This document shows positions 16,815 through 25,766 of a DNA stretch of 64,000 bases, piece by piece; position 1 is the stretch's first letter, and the number at the start of each line of letters is the position of its first letter. The position numbers were made by a program, and so were the translations under genes. Origin of the DNA: Arthrobacter sp. StoSoilB20 (lineage in GTDB: Bacteria; Actinomycetota; Actinomycetes; Actinomycetales; Micrococcaceae); NCBI RefSeq assembly GCF_019977295.1, contig NZ_AP024651.1, positions 1,550,001-1,614,000 on the forward strand, read 5' to 3'. The notes under the pieces are model-generated. The model saw only the letters and a program-made list of their open reading frames with translations, made no database searches and was not told where the DNA came from.

Positions 16815-18629
16815 CTAGTCCTCGATGGTGGCGATGACCGCACCAGCTGCGACCGTCTCGCCAGCGGTGGCAGCGAGGCCGCGCACGGTGCCTGCCTTGT
16901 GGGCGGTCAGCGGCTGTTCCATCTTCATGGCTTCCAGGACCACGATCAGGTCACCCTCTGCCACGACGTCACCCTCTGAAGCCGCTACCTTGACGATGGT
17001 GCCCTGCATGGGGGAGGTGAGTGCATTGCCGCCCGCAGCAGCAGCGGTGGCGCCGGCCGAGCGGGAGCGCTTCTTGGACTTGCCGGATTTGGTGCCTGAA
17101 CCGCTGGAAATTGCTGCGGTGCCACCACCCAGTCCGGAGGGCAGAACCACTTCGAGCCTCTTGCCGCCAACCTCGACGACGACGCGCTGGCGCTCACCGG
17201 CGTCGGGCGTTTCAGCGCCTGCTGCGTTGGCGGACCATGCCGGGATGCTGTTGACGAACTCGGTCTCGATCCAGCGGGTGTGCACCTTGAACGAGCCTTC
17301 CGCCGGTGCGAATGCGGGGTCGGTGACTACCGCGAGGTCGAAGGGGATGACGGTGGGGATACCCTCAACCACCATCTCCTCCAGCGCACGGCGCGAACGC
17401 TGGAGGGCTTGCTCGCGGGTGGCGCCGGTGATGATCAGTTTGGAGAGCATGGAGTCGAAGTTGCCGCTGATGACGTCGCCCTGCTCAACTCCTGAGTCGA
17501 TCCGGACGCCGGGGCCGGTGGGGTTCTTCAGCGTGGTGATGGTGCCGGGCGCGGGCATGAAGTTGCGGCCCGGGTCCTCGCCGGTGATGCGGAACTCGAA
17601 GGAGTGGCCGCGGACCTCGGGGTCGTCGTAGCCGAGTGCTTCGCCGCGGGCAATGCGGAACTGTTCACGGACGAGGTCGATTCCGGTGACTTCCTCGGAT
17701 ACGCAGTGCTCCACCTGGAGCCGGGTGTTGACCTCGAGGAAGGAGATGGTGCCGTCCTGGCCCACCAGGAATTCACACGTTCCGGCGCCGAGGTAATTGG
17801 CTTCCTTGAGGATGGCTTTGGAGGACTCGTAAAGCCGCTTGTTCTGCTCTTCGCTCAGGTACGGAGCCGGGGCTTCTTCAACAAGTTTCTGGTTGCGGCG
17901 CTGGAGCGAGCAGTCGCGGGTGGAAACCACCACAACGTTGCCGAAAGCATCGGCCAGGCACTGGGTTTCGACGTGGCGCGGGGCATCAAGGAAACGCTCG
18001 ATGAAGCACTCGCCGCGCCCAAAAGCGGCGATGGCTTCGCGGACCGCGGATTCGTAGAGCTCCGGGATTTCCTCCATGGTGCGGGCAACCTTGATGCCGC
18101 GCCCGCCACCGCCGAAGGCAGCCTTGATGGCGATGGGAAGGCCGAATTCCTCGGCGAACTTCAAGATTTCGTCGGCGGACTCTACGGGGTCGGCCGTACC
18201 GGGGACCAGGGGAGCGCCCACTTTCTCGGCGATGTGGCGGGCCTGGACCTTGTCGCCAAGGGCTGAAATCGCTTCGGGGGAGGGGCCGATCCAGGTGATA
18301 CCGGCCTCGATGACTTTGGCCGCAAACTCGGCGTTTTCGGCCAGGAAGCCGTAGCCGGGGTGGATACCGTCAGCGCCGGACTGCTTGGCGACGTCGATGA
18401 TCTTGTCCATCACCAGATACGACTCGGCGGCGGTGTTGCCCCCCAAAGCGTAGGCTTCGTCGGCAAGGCGGACATGGAGTGCGTCGCGGTCAGGGTCGGC
18501 ATACACCGCTACGGAGGCAATGCCTTCGTCCCGGGCGGCTCGGATGATGCGGACCGCGATTTCGCCGCGGTTGGCAATCAAGACCTTGGTAAGAGGGCTG
18601 GAAATGGGCTGCGCCGGGTTAGCTGACAA
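16815..18629 (-). CDS. accA3: Acyl-CoA carboxylase alpha subunit (biotin carboxylase + biotin carrier)
   Basis: 604 residues: biotin carboxylase domain ([36 protein letters not shown]-grasp loop [22 protein letters not shown]), a linker of Gly/Ser/Lys, then a biotinyl domain with the lysine in [11 protein letters not shown] near residue 567. It carboxylates biotin with ATP and bicarbonate; the AccD beta subunit transfers CO2 to acetyl- or propionyl-CoA for fatty acid precursors. A TTG at 18627-18629 is preferred because AAGGAG lies 8 nt before it and MSANPAQP fits relatives; a frame to 18686 exists but has no ribosome site. Beta and epsilon subunits and biotin ligase are encoded at 35-39 kb. 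Confidence 0.9.
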   Translation of the reverse strand: MSANPAQPISSPLTKVLIANRGEIAVRIIRAARDEGIASVAVYADPDRDALHVRLADEAYALGGNTAAESYLVMDKIIDVAKQSGADGIHPGYGFLAENAEFAAKVIEAGITWIGPSPEAISALGDKVQARHIAEKVGAPLVPGTADPVESADEILKFAEEFGLPIAIKAAFGGGGRGIKVARTMEEIPELYESAVREAIAAFGRGECFIERFLDAPRHVETQCLADAFGNVVVVSTRDCSLQRRNQKLVEEAPAPYLSEEQNKRLYESSKAILKEANYLGAGTCEFLVGQDGTISFLEVNTRLQVEHCVSEEVTGIDLVREQFRIARGEALGYDDPEVRGHSFEFRITGEDPGRNFMPAPGTITTLKNPTGPGVRIDSGVEQGDVISGNFDSMLSKLIITGATREQALQRSRRALEEMVVEGIPTVIPFDLAVVTDPAFAPAEGSFKVHTRWIETEFVNSIPAWSANAAGAETPDAGERQRVVVEVGGKRLEVVLPSGLGGGTAAISSGSGTKSGKSKKRSRSAGATAAAAGGNALTSPMQGTIVKVAASEGDVVAEGDLIVVLEAMKMEQPLTAHKAGTVRGLAATAGETVAAGAVIATIED

Positions 18630-18746
18630 GTTGTTGACTCCTTCTGTCCTTGAGGAGCCTAGCGCGATTGTGAGGGTTCCGCCCATATTGATGGGGGATT
18701 CCGTGTGTGAGGCGATGTTCCTTTGTAGGGTTGCTACAAACGGCTT

Positions 18747-19415
18747 CTACTGCTCGTCGTTGTCCCAGAGCTCGGTGATCCGCACGTCCGCATGGACCAG
18801 CAAGTCGCGCAGTGTGGAGATGGAAAGCCCGACGACGGCGTGCGGGTCGCCGTCGACCTTGCGGATGAAGGCGCCACCCAGGCCGTCGATTGTGAAGGAT
18901 CCGGCGCAGTGCAGGGGTTCTTCGGTGGCGATGTAGGCGTCGATGTCGTAGGTGCTCATCTCAGCGAAGTGCACCTCCGCGCTGGAAACGGCTCCGACCG
19001 TGGCACCCGAGCCTTCGGCAGGCTCATCTTCAGCGTCCTCGTCCACGTCGGCTGCGGTGTCCCGGCAGTCAATCAGCCAGTGGCCGGTGTGGAGAACTCC
19101 CTGCGAGCCGCTCATCCGCAGCATGCGTTCCCGGGCAACCTCCGCAGTGTAGGGCTTGCCATGGGACTCGCCGTCGAACTCGAATACCGAATCGCAGCCG
19201 ATTACCAAGGCACCCTCAGCCTCTGGGAGGGAAGCGACCGCCTCGGCCTTGGCACGGGCCAGCAAGAGTGCGGTGTCGTGCGCGTCAGTGACCCCATACT
19301 TCGCCTGGACAGCGTCCTCGTCAACGTCCGAGACCAGGACGTCATGCCTGATTCCGGCCTCCGTGAGCAGCTTGGTGCGGGCGGGGGACTGGGAGGCAAG
19401 AATCAATCGGGTCAC
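18747..19415 (-). CDS. maf: Maf-family nucleoside triphosphate pyrophosphatase
   Basis: House-cleaning hydrolase of non-canonical or methylated nucleotides. Motifs: LILASQSPARTKLLTEAGI at the N-terminus, VIGCDSVFEFDGE, GKPYTAEVARERMLRMSG, and HCAGSFTIDGLGGAFIRKV. Compared with typical 190-200-residue Maf proteins it has an acidic insert (about residues 120-140) in the middle. The start is GTG at 19415. In M. tuberculosis maf sits between accE5 and accA3; here it still precedes accA3 on the same strand (117-nt gap), but accE lies 15.6 kb away. Confidence 0.88.
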   Translation of the reverse strand: MTRLILASQSPARTKLLTEAGIRHDVLVSDVDEDAVQAKYGVTDAHDTALLLARAKAEAVASLPEAEGALVIGCDSVFEFDGESHGKPYTAEVARERMLRMSGSQGVLHTGHWLIDCRDTAADVDEDAEDEPAEGSGATVGAVSSAEVHFAEMSTYDIDAYIATEEPLHCAGSFTIDGLGGAFIRKVDGDPHAVVGLSISTLRDLLVHADVRITELWDNDEQ

Positions 19416-19437
19416 GGTCCCCAGCCTAATACGAACC

Positions 19438-19566
19438 CTCGCTCACTTCCCCCGTGCTTGAGCCGGACGCTCGTTCACGTCCCCCGTGCTTAAACCGATC
19501 GCTCTCTCACTTGCCTCAAGCAAGTGAGAGAGCGATCGTGAATATCGGCTGTTATGTGATCGAGCG
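19438..19566. repeat. Hairpin-centred intergenic repeat (locus 1)
   Basis: Units of the form CGCTCnnTCAC followed by TTCCCCCGTG or GTCCCCCGTG lead into a perfect 19-bp hairpin (19496-19514/19520-19538, loop CTCAA), followed by an inverted unit TGTTATGTGATCGAGCG. The same organisation, with more units, occurs at 40702-40966. It lies just past the end of mmpL, so the hairpin can also terminate that transcript; no T-tract follows. Confidence 0.75.
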
Positions 19567-22092
19567 TTAGTGGACCAGTTCCCCCGTGTCGGTCTTGCGA
19601 CGATCGGTCCGCTCCAGCTTGGCGCCCTCAACATCGACATCCGGCAGGATCCGTTCCAGCCACTTGGGCAGCCACCAGGCCTTCTCACCCAAGAGGTACA
19701 TGACGGCTGGAACTATGGTCATGCGGACCACGAAGGCATCGATCAGCACACCGAACGCCATGGCGAAGCCTAGCGGCCGGACCATGGTGAGGTGGCTGAA
19801 GATGAAGCCGGAGAACACGCTGACCATGATGATCGCAGCCGCGGTGACTACGGCTGCAGCGTGGCTGAAACCGGAGCGTACCGCGTGCTTGGCAGTCTCA
19901 CCGTGCATAAACGATTCCCGCATGCCCGAGGTGATGAACACCTGGTAGTCCATGGCGAGACCGAACAGCACACCGATGAGGATGATGGGCAGGAAGCTCA
20001 GGACAGCGCCCGGATTGGCGACGTCGAAGATCCCTCCGAGCCAGCCCCACTGGTAGACGGCAACTACGGCGCCGAAGGCAGCAGCGAGGGACAGAAGGAA
20101 ACCGCCGGTTGCCAGCAGGGGCACCACAATCGAGCGGAAGACCAGCAGCAAGAGCAGCAGGGGAAGTCCCACGACGATCGCCAAGTACGGCGGCAATGCA
20201 GCGCCGAGCTTGTTGGAAACGTCAATGTTGCCCGCGGTTTGTCCGGTAAGGCCAATTTTCACGTCAAGGTTATCGCTGATCACAGCACCCTTTGCGCGGA
20301 GATCGGATACCACCTGCACGGTACCCGCACTGGCCGGGCCTTCCTTGGGAATCACCTGGAACACTGCGGTGCGACGATCGTCGCTCAGTGCGATCGGTAC
20401 CGCAGCAATGACATTCTCAACGCTCCGAAGCTGATCCGCGACATCGAACTGCTTGTTCTTGGCGTCGTTTTCGCTCAGGCCTTCAGGGAATTCGCCGACG
20501 ACGACGATCGGTCCGGTGACGCCTTCACCGAAACTGCTGCGGGTGAGGTCATAGGCCTTGAACGCCTGCGAATCGACAGGCTCGGAACCGCCGTCGGGAA
20601 GTGCCAACCGCAGTTGCGAGGCCGGCAACGCCAAAGCGCCCAACAATACGACGCTGGCAACCAGGGCAACCCACGGATGACGAGTAACCATACCGCCCCA
20701 GCCCCCGCTGCTGCGCTTCTCTTCGCGTTCACGGTCGGCCGCTTCGTGGCCCGGCTCAGCGTTGTGCTTTGCGGCTTTGGCCCAGGCGCGCTTTGAAATG
20801 AGTCTCCGGCCGATCAGGGCCAGAACTGCGGGGGTCAAGGTCAAAGCTACGACGACGGCGACGGCCACTGTCGCTGCGGCCGCAACACCCATCACGGCGA
20901 GGAAGGGAAGTCCCGGAACCACCAGTGCAGCCAAGGCGATGATGACGGTGAGACCGGCGAACAGCACGGCATTGCCCGAAGTGCCCGTCGCCAAGGCAGC
21001 GGATTCCTCCGCGTCCATGCCGGCCAGAAGCTGGGTGCGGTGACGGTTGACGATAAAGAGGGAGTAATCAATACCAACCGCGAGGCCAAGCATCAGGGCA
21101 AGCATTGGAGAGATGGAGCTCATGTCGATGACGCTGGTCAGTGCGAACGTTCCGCCGACACCTACAGCTACGCCGATCAGGGCCATCAGGAGGGGAAGCC
21201 CGGCCGCGATGAGTGTTCCGAGCATCAGGATCAGGACCATGGCCGCGACTGCGACGCCCACGATTTCAGCAATCCCGAAGATCTCCGAGACGTCCTCGGT
21301 AATTTCCTTGCTGGCGTAGGCCGTGACGCCGGCCGATGAGACGCCGTGGACGATCTCCTGGACCTGTTCGCGGACGGCGGGGTCAACGGCGTTGATGGAG
21401 GTCTTGAACTGGACCTGGGCTACCGCTGCTTTGTTGTCGCTGGAGACAAAACGGAGGCCTTCGGAGGCTTCGAGTTGTCGCTTTCCCAGCGCGAGTTCAG
21501 TGGCGCCGTCGGCAGCTTCCTTGGCTCCGGCGTCGAGCTTTTCCTTGCCTGCCGCAAGCTCTGCGCGCTGCGGAGCCATCTGTGCTTCAATCTCCGCAGG
21601 CGTCAGGCCTGAGGCGGCCAGCTGCTGTTCCGCCCCGGCCAGTTGGGCCTCGCTTGCCTCCAGCTGCGCGCGGGTTGCGTCAAGCTGTGCCTTGCCCGCG
21701 GCGGCTTTGGCTTCACCGGCCGCGATCTCGCCGGCGGACGTGTCCAACTGTTCCTGCGTGGTGAACGGGTTCACCACTCCCTGAATGTCAGGCATGGCTT
21801 CAAGCTTGGTCAGCGCAGCGGCCACTGCGTCTTTCTTGGCTTGGTCGAATCCGCCGTCCCCGGCATCGAAGACCACGCTGGCGGAGCCTCCCGAAGAATC
21901 AGGGAGCGCTTCCTTGAGCTTGTCCGCCATCTGCTGGGTTTCGGTCCCGGGGATGGTGAAGTTGTTGGACATGGTGCCGTGGAAGGCTGCGGCCGAGCCG
22001 CCAACTGCCACCATGACGGCCAGCCAGATGGAGATGACCAGCCAGCGGCGCCGATACGAAAACTTGCCGAGACGGTAGAGGAACGAGGCCAT
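19567..22092 (-). CDS. MMPL/RND-family transporter
   Basis: 841-residue export protein with the two-times-six-helix MMPL plan: helix 1 (WLVISIWLAVMVAVGGSA), a large extracytoplasmic loop, five helices with IDYSLFIVNRHRTQL, a second loop, and five helices with LAMDYQVFITSGMRESF. The first loop contains a long Ala/Glu/Gln/Lys heptad-like region (about residues 120-240) that should form a coiled-coil hairpin. Substrates of the family include lipids and drugs; none can be named here. ATG at 22090-22092 is one base after the stop of the upstream tetR gene, so both form an operon. A hairpin at 19496-19538 follows. Confidence 0.85.
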   Translation of the reverse strand: MASFLYRLGKFSYRRRWLVISIWLAVMVAVGGSAAAFHGTMSNNFTIPGTETQQMADKLKEALPDSSGGSASVVFDAGDGGFDQAKKDAVAAALTKLEAMPDIQGVVNPFTTQEQLDTSAGEIAAGEAKAAAGKAQLDATRAQLEASEAQLAGAEQQLAASGLTPAEIEAQMAPQRAELAAGKEKLDAGAKEAADGATELALGKRQLEASEGLRFVSSDNKAAVAQVQFKTSINAVDPAVREQVQEIVHGVSSAGVTAYASKEITEDVSEIFGIAEIVGVAVAAMVLILMLGTLIAAGLPLLMALIGVAVGVGGTFALTSVIDMSSISPMLALMLGLAVGIDYSLFIVNRHRTQLLAGMDAEESAALATGTSGNAVLFAGLTVIIALAALVVPGLPFLAVMGVAAAATVAVAVVVALTLTPAVLALIGRRLISKRAWAKAAKHNAEPGHEAADREREEKRSSGGWGGMVTRHPWVALVASVVLLGALALPASQLRLALPDGGSEPVDSQAFKAYDLTRSSFGEGVTGPIVVVGEFPEGLSENDAKNKQFDVADQLRSVENVIAAVPIALSDDRRTAVFQVIPKEGPASAGTVQVVSDLRAKGAVISDNLDVKIGLTGQTAGNIDVSNKLGAALPPYLAIVVGLPLLLLLLVFRSIVVPLLATGGFLLSLAAAFGAVVAVYQWGWLGGIFDVANPGAVLSFLPIILIGVLFGLAMDYQVFITSGMRESFMHGETAKHAVRSGFSHAAAVVTAAAIIMVSVFSGFIFSHLTMVRPLGFAMAFGVLIDAFVVRMTIVPAVMYLLGEKAWWLPKWLERILPDVDVEGAKLERTDRRKTDTGELVH

Positions 22093-22093
22093 G

Positions 22094-22810
22094 TCAGAAC
22101 CGATCTGTGGTGGTTGGAGCGGAGGGGGAGGTGGGGACAGGCGCGTCCGACGGCGGCGCGAAGCCGGCTCCGAGGAGGCCCATCGCATCGATGAGGTGCT
22201 GGCGAAGGACCGCGAGGGACTCCGCCGAGAGGTCGGGCCCGCGGTCGGCGAACCAGACGTTCATGGCTGCTTTGCCGCACGAAATCACGGAGCCTGCCAG
22301 GGCGTGGAGATAGAGCTCACTGACGCCGGCGCCGAGCCTGCTGCGGGCGGCGTCGATGATCTGCCCGGTGCAGTGTTCCCAGGCTTCAAGCTCGGAGCGG
22401 GCCAACTGGCGGTTGTCCTGCGTCAGGCTGAACAGCTCGGCCATGGGGGCGACGGACATGGGATCGGCCAGCGCCATGAGGGCCGCTTGAGCGGATTCGA
22501 GGATCGACTCATCTGCCGGACGCAGCCGAAACTGCTCCAAAGCGTGGTCCATGAAGCCGTCGGCCACGGAGGCCAGGGCCGCCTCAAGGCTTGGGAAATA
22601 GTTGAAGAAGGTTCGCCGCGAGACACCGGCGGCGGCCGCGATGTCTTCTACGGTGAAATTGCCGGACCCGTTGCTGCGCAAGAGGTCCAGGGCTGCGGAT
22701 GCGATGGAGCTGCGGGTGGCCGCCTTGTTGAGTTCGCGCCTGGTGGGCGCTGTTGACTCAGCAGTGCTGGGCGACTCTGCAGCGGCTTCCTGGCTACTGG
22801 TTTGTGTCAC
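22094..22810 (-). CDS. TetR-family repressor, probable local regulator of the MMPL gene
   Basis: 238 residues with a TetR N-terminal helix-turn-helix near residues 40-85 (NFTVEDIAAAAGVSRRTFFNYF) and a helical ligand domain; the C-terminal tail is Pro/Ser/Thr-rich. Start is GTG at 22810. It is followed after one base by the mmpL ATG. Its promoter region contains overlapping palindromes right at the start, which fits autoregulation of the tetR-mmpL operon. The inducer is unknown. Confidence 0.88.
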   Translation of the reverse strand: MTQTSSQEAAAESPSTAESTAPTRRELNKAATRSSIASAALDLLRSNGSGNFTVEDIAAAAGVSRRTFFNYFPSLEAALASVADGFMDHALEQFRLRPADESILESAQAALMALADPMSVAPMAELFSLTQDNRQLARSELEAWEHCTGQIIDAARSRLGAGVSELYLHALAGSVISCGKAAMNVWFADRGPDLSAESLAVLRQHLIDAMGLLGAGFAPPSDAPVPTSPSAPTTTDRF

Positions 22811-22812
22811 AT

Positions 22813-22838
22813 ACTTACACTAAGTGCAAGTTTGCACT
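22813..22838. promoter_or_regulatory. Probable TetR operator upstream of tetR-mmpL
   Basis: Two overlapping inverted repeats: ACTTACACT-a-AGTGCAAGT (8 of 9 pairs, 22813-22831) and AGTGCAA-GT-TTGCACT (perfect, 22823-22838). The three half-sites begin 2 nt upstream of the tetR GTG, a normal place for self-repression. Confidence 0.6.
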
Positions 22839-22870
22839 CTGCGCAATTTGAGGCGGATGGGCATGCGAAA

Positions 22871-22933
22871 AGTCCCGCCCTTGTTCGTCGCGGCCAGCCC
22901 TGTACAGGGAGGAGGGCGAACCAGGGCGGGACT
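22871..22933 (-). terminator. Long hairpin after the YbjQ gene
   Basis: Arms 22871-22887 (AGTCCCGCCCTTGTTCG) and 22917-22933 pair at 16 of 17 positions; the loop holds a further perfect palindrome CCCTGTACAGGG. It lies 12 nt past the end of the ybjQ-like gene. Confidence 0.65.
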
Positions 22934-22945
22934 CGGAAGCGTGAA

Positions 22946-23377
22946 CTAGAACTGGGTCGGGGGCACCGGCGGCGCGGGAGGAGTCGGCTGGCTCTGCTGC
23001 TGCGCGGCCGACTTGGTCAGATAGATCGACTGTCCCGTTGCCCCGGGCTCGCCCTCTCCGAGCGGCAGTACGTAGACGGCCGTGCCGTAGGCGCACACTT
23101 CGGTCCAGTTGGTGCCCATTTCCGAGGTGTCGAACCGCATGGCGACGATGGCGTTGGCCCCACGCTGTTGCGCCTCATTGACCATGCGTGCCATGACTTC
23201 CTGGCGGCTTTCGTAGAGTGCCTTGGTCATTTCGGGCAGCTCGCCGCCGCCGAGGGAACGGAAGCCGGCCAGCATTTGCGAGCCGATGTCCCGTGAGCGG
23301 ACGGTGAGGCCCATGACTTCGCCGAAGACGGCATCGATCCGGTGGCCCGGGATTTCATTTGAAGTGACGATCAACAT
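22946..23377 (-). CDS. YbjQ/UPF0145 family protein
   Basis: 143 residues. The core (MLIVTSNEIPGHRIDAVFGEVMG through GTAVYVLP) matches the YbjQ family, small pentameric beta/alpha proteins of uncertain function sometimes described as heavy-metal-binding. Family hallmarks are the N-terminal TSNEIPG, the RGANAIVAMRFD segment and VCAYGTAV. The last 35 residues are Gln/Pro-rich and probably disordered. It stands alone, flanked by hairpins at both ends. ATG at 23375-23377. Confidence 0.8.
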   Translation of the reverse strand: MLIVTSNEIPGHRIDAVFGEVMGLTVRSRDIGSQMLAGFRSLGGGELPEMTKALYESRQEVMARMVNEAQQRGANAIVAMRFDTSEMGTNWTEVCAYGTAVYVLPLGEGEPGATGQSIYLTKSAAQQQSQPTPPAPPVPPTQF

Positions 23378-23414
23378 GGTCAGAGCCTATCCAGAGATGG
23401 CCCCTTTAACGGGG

Positions 23415-23446
23415 AAATCCCCCGGGGAGAACTCCCCGGGGGATTT
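23415..23446 (-). terminator. Hairpin terminator after the dicarboxylate symporter
   Basis: Perfect 14-bp stem AAATCCCCCGGGGA (23415-23428)/TCCCCGGGGGATTT (23433-23446) with GAAC loop, 23 nt past the end of the symporter gene. Confidence 0.8.
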
Positions 23447-23469
23447 GCGCACTTCCAAAGAGGTTGAGA

Positions 23470-24903
23470 CTACGCCTTGGTATCGGCCAGTTCGCGCTCG
23501 TTGCTTTCGGCTGCTGCCTTGTCGGCGGCGTACTCGTCGGCAAAGGCGGCACCGTTGCGGGGTGCGTTGTACAGCGACTCATCCAGGATGCCCTGGCGCT
23601 TGGCCACGATGGCCGGGACCAGTGCCTGGCCAGCCACGTTGACCGCGGTGCGGCCCATGTCCAGGATGGGGTCGATAGCCAGCAGGAGGCCGACGCCGGC
23701 CAGCGGCAGACCCAGCGTGGACAGGGTCAACGTGAGCATGACGACGGCGCCGGTGGTACCTGCCGTAGCGGCCGAACCCAGGACCGAGACCAAAACGATC
23801 AGCAGGTACTGGCTGAAGTCCAGGTTGATGCCGAAGAATTGTGCCACGAAGATGGCTGCAATGGCCGGGTAGATTGCTGCGCAACCGTCCATCTTGGTGG
23901 TGGCACCCAGCGGCACGGCGAAGGAAGCGTAGCCGGAGGGGACGCCGAGGTTCCGTTCAGTGACGCGCTGCGTGAGCGGCAGCGTGCCGATCGAGGAACG
24001 GGAGACGAACGCCAGCTGCACGGCCGGCCACACGCCGGAGAAGTACTGCTTGATGGAGAGCCCGTGAATGCGCACCAGGATGGGATAGAGGACGAACAGC
24101 ACCAGAGCCAGCCCGATGTAGATGGCGGCGGTGAACTTGCCCAGGGAACCGATGGTGTCCCAGCCGTAGATGGCCACAGCGTTACCGATCAGGCCGATGG
24201 TGCCCAGCGGAGCAAGGCGGATGATCCACCACAGCACTTTCTGGATAACAGCCAGCGCGGAAGCGTTGAAGGTGAGGAAGGCTTCGGCCTGCTTGCCCAC
24301 CTTGAGTGCAGCCACACCGATCGCGATCGCAATGACCAAGATCTGCAGCACGTTGAAGTTGACCGCGGTGCTGACGGTGGTGGCAGCGTTGGCGCTCTCG
24401 GTCACTGTGGAGCTGGCGCCAAGACCCAGGAAGTTCTTGGGGAAGAGACCGATCAGGAAGGCCCACCAGTCACCGGTCTTGCCGGCGTACTTGGCTTCTT
24501 CGGTGATGCCGGTTGCGGCGCCCGGCTGCAGGAGCACGCCCAGGCCGATGCCGATCAGCACCGATACCAGCGAGGTGATCGCGAACCACAGCAGGGTGTT
24601 CCAAGCCAGTCGCGCAGCGTTGGAGACCTGGCGCAGGTTGGCAATGGAGCTCACCACAGCGGTGAAAATCAAAGGAACGACGGCGGTCTGCAGCAAGGAG
24701 ACGTAGCTGGAGCCGATCGTTTGGAGGGTAGCCCCCAGACCGTTGGGGGTGGTCTTGGTGCTGCCCGTGTACTTGGCGATGAGGCCAAGGATGAGGCCCA
24801 CTATGAGGGCTGCGATGATCTGGACGCCGAAGGAACCGGCCCACTTGGGGAGCCGGAAGCCGCTCTTGCCAGCTGCTGGGGAAGTGTTGATTGAGGTGCT
24901 CAC
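23470..24903 (-). CDS. Dicarboxylate/amino acid:cation symporter (DAACS, GltP/DctA type)
   Basis: 477-residue sodium- or proton-coupled carrier for glutamate/aspartate or C4-dicarboxylates. DAACS signatures: serine-rich re-entrant loop RSSIGTLPLTQ, ligand and cation site PLGATTKMDGCAA, second hairpin AATAGTTGAV, and DPILDMGRTAVNVAGQ. Eight helices with two hairpins are evident. The Lys/Arg-rich N-terminus and Glu/Asp/Lys-rich C-terminus are cytoplasmic. GTG start at 24901-24903. It is monocistronic with a strong terminator. Substrate preference between amino acids and dicarboxylates is not decidable from these motifs. Confidence 0.87.
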   Translation of the reverse strand: MSTSINTSPAAGKSGFRLPKWAGSFGVQIIAALIVGLILGLIAKYTGSTKTTPNGLGATLQTIGSSYVSLLQTAVVPLIFTAVVSSIANLRQVSNAARLAWNTLLWFAITSLVSVLIGIGLGVLLQPGAATGITEEAKYAGKTGDWWAFLIGLFPKNFLGLGASSTVTESANAATTVSTAVNFNVLQILVIAIAIGVAALKVGKQAEAFLTFNASALAVIQKVLWWIIRLAPLGTIGLIGNAVAIYGWDTIGSLGKFTAAIYIGLALVLFVLYPILVRIHGLSIKQYFSGVWPAVQLAFVSRSSIGTLPLTQRVTERNLGVPSGYASFAVPLGATTKMDGCAAIYPAIAAIFVAQFFGINLDFSQYLLIVLVSVLGSAATAGTTGAVVMLTLTLSTLGLPLAGVGLLLAIDPILDMGRTAVNVAGQALVPAIVAKRQGILDESLYNAPRNGAAFADEYAADKAAAESNERELADTKA

Positions 24904-25263
24904 CGGAACACGTTAGGTGCATGGCCAATAACATAGCGAACGGACGTTGAGAAATGTTACGTGCGCAAAAGTTATTCCCGCAGCTTTGTGACGTTGGTCT
25001 CACGGGGTGGCTTGGGGAGCTTGCGGTCATTGACGGTTGGCCGCGCGTGAGGACGGCCGCCGATCTCCCGGCAGTCAAGAGGTTCGACTCCCTCCGGCCG
25101 CGAGAGGTCTCGCATTAGCCCTTCGGGTGCGCCAGCCCGTTTATCCACAATCGTTTCTCTGTTTGTTGGATTTATTGGTTGGTGTTGGTAGTTTGGGGGC
25201 GTCTGGTTGCCTGGGCTGGTTTGGCTTGGGTGTTGCGATTGTTCTTATTGGGAGGAAAGTTCT
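24904..25263. other. Gene-free region with symporter promoter side and a tRNA-3'-end-like segment
   Basis: 360 bp without a convincing gene. Bases 25023-25101 resemble a degraded tRNA: GCGGTCA and CGGCCGC could pair at 6 of 7 positions as an acceptor stem, and GAGGTTCGACTCCCTC looks like a T-arm, but the T-stem is imperfect and no D or anticodon arm folds properly. The last 110 bases become T/G-rich and end in GGGAGGAAAG, the ribosome site of the next gene. The tRNA-like stretch may be an old integration site beside the Rhs island. Confidence 0.3.
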
Positions 25264-25545
25264 ATGTCGCGTGTGTTGTCTACTGAGCAGGCCAAGGCTG
25301 CTATTGGTCAGGTGCAGTCGATTATTACTGGTGGGTTTACGGATCAGATTTCGGCGTTGGATGCGCAGGGTCGTGTGTTGTCGGATCCGAATGTGTGGGA
25401 TGGTCCGTTGGCTGCTGAGTTCCGTGGTTCGACGTGGCCGGAGACGAAGGCTGCGTTGGATAAGGCCAAGGAAGAGCTGGAGCAGTTGCGGGGTCAGTTG
25501 CAGAAGATTTCGCAGGATATTTTCTCTGCTGGTGGAGGGGCCTGA
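25264..25545 (+). CDS. WXG100-like small protein upstream of the Rhs toxin
   Basis: 93 residues, predicted helix-turn-helix hairpin with a WxG motif at the turn (VWDGPLAAEFRG, W45-G47) and a second helix TKAALDKAKEELEQLRGQLQ. This is the plan of WXG100/ESAT-6-type type VII secretion substrates and chaperone partners, although the C-terminal YxxxD/E signal is not seen. ATG at 25264 has a strong GGGAGGAAAG site. It lies 221 nt before the Rhs gene on the same strand, and the Rhs N-terminus is itself of similar character, so this may be its secretion partner. No type VII ATPase genes are in the window. Confidence 0.65.
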   Translation: MSRVLSTEQAKAAIGQVQSIITGGFTDQISALDAQGRVLSDPNVWDGPLAAEFRGSTWPETKAALDKAKEELEQLRGQLQKISQDIFSAGGGA

Positions 25546-25766
25546 TTCTTTTTTGGTGTGAGTGTGGGGGCCGGGTGATCGTGCTGCGTTGATGCGTGGT
25601 GTGGTTGCCCGGCCGTTGCACTGTGTTGCTGTAGCGCCGGTGGTTGTAGCGCGGGTTGTTGTGGTGCCGGTGGGTGTGGTGCGGGGTCGTGCCTTGTGGG
25701 TGTGGTGCGGGTTTTTGTGGGTTGTTGGGTTTTGTTCGCGTTCTTGTTCTGTGGGGGGCTGTGGTT
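25546..25766. other. A-poor, G/T-rich spacer with imperfect short repeats
   Basis: 221 bp between the WXG-like and Rhs genes with very few adenines on the plus strand. It contains imperfect iterations of GTTGTAGCGCCGGTG and GGTGTGGTGCGG. In-frame sequence preceding the Rhs start reads as Cys/Trp/Val-rich low complexity and is unlikely to be translated. Confidence 0.5.

Noticed and set aside
23464-24894. 476-codon plus-strand frame opposite the DAACS symporter
   Set aside because: Asp/Gly/Gln-rich low-complexity product antisense to a certain gene.
25023-25101. Functional tRNA gene
   Set aside because: T-stem pairs poorly and no proper D or anticodon arm can be drawn; kept only as a possible remnant.
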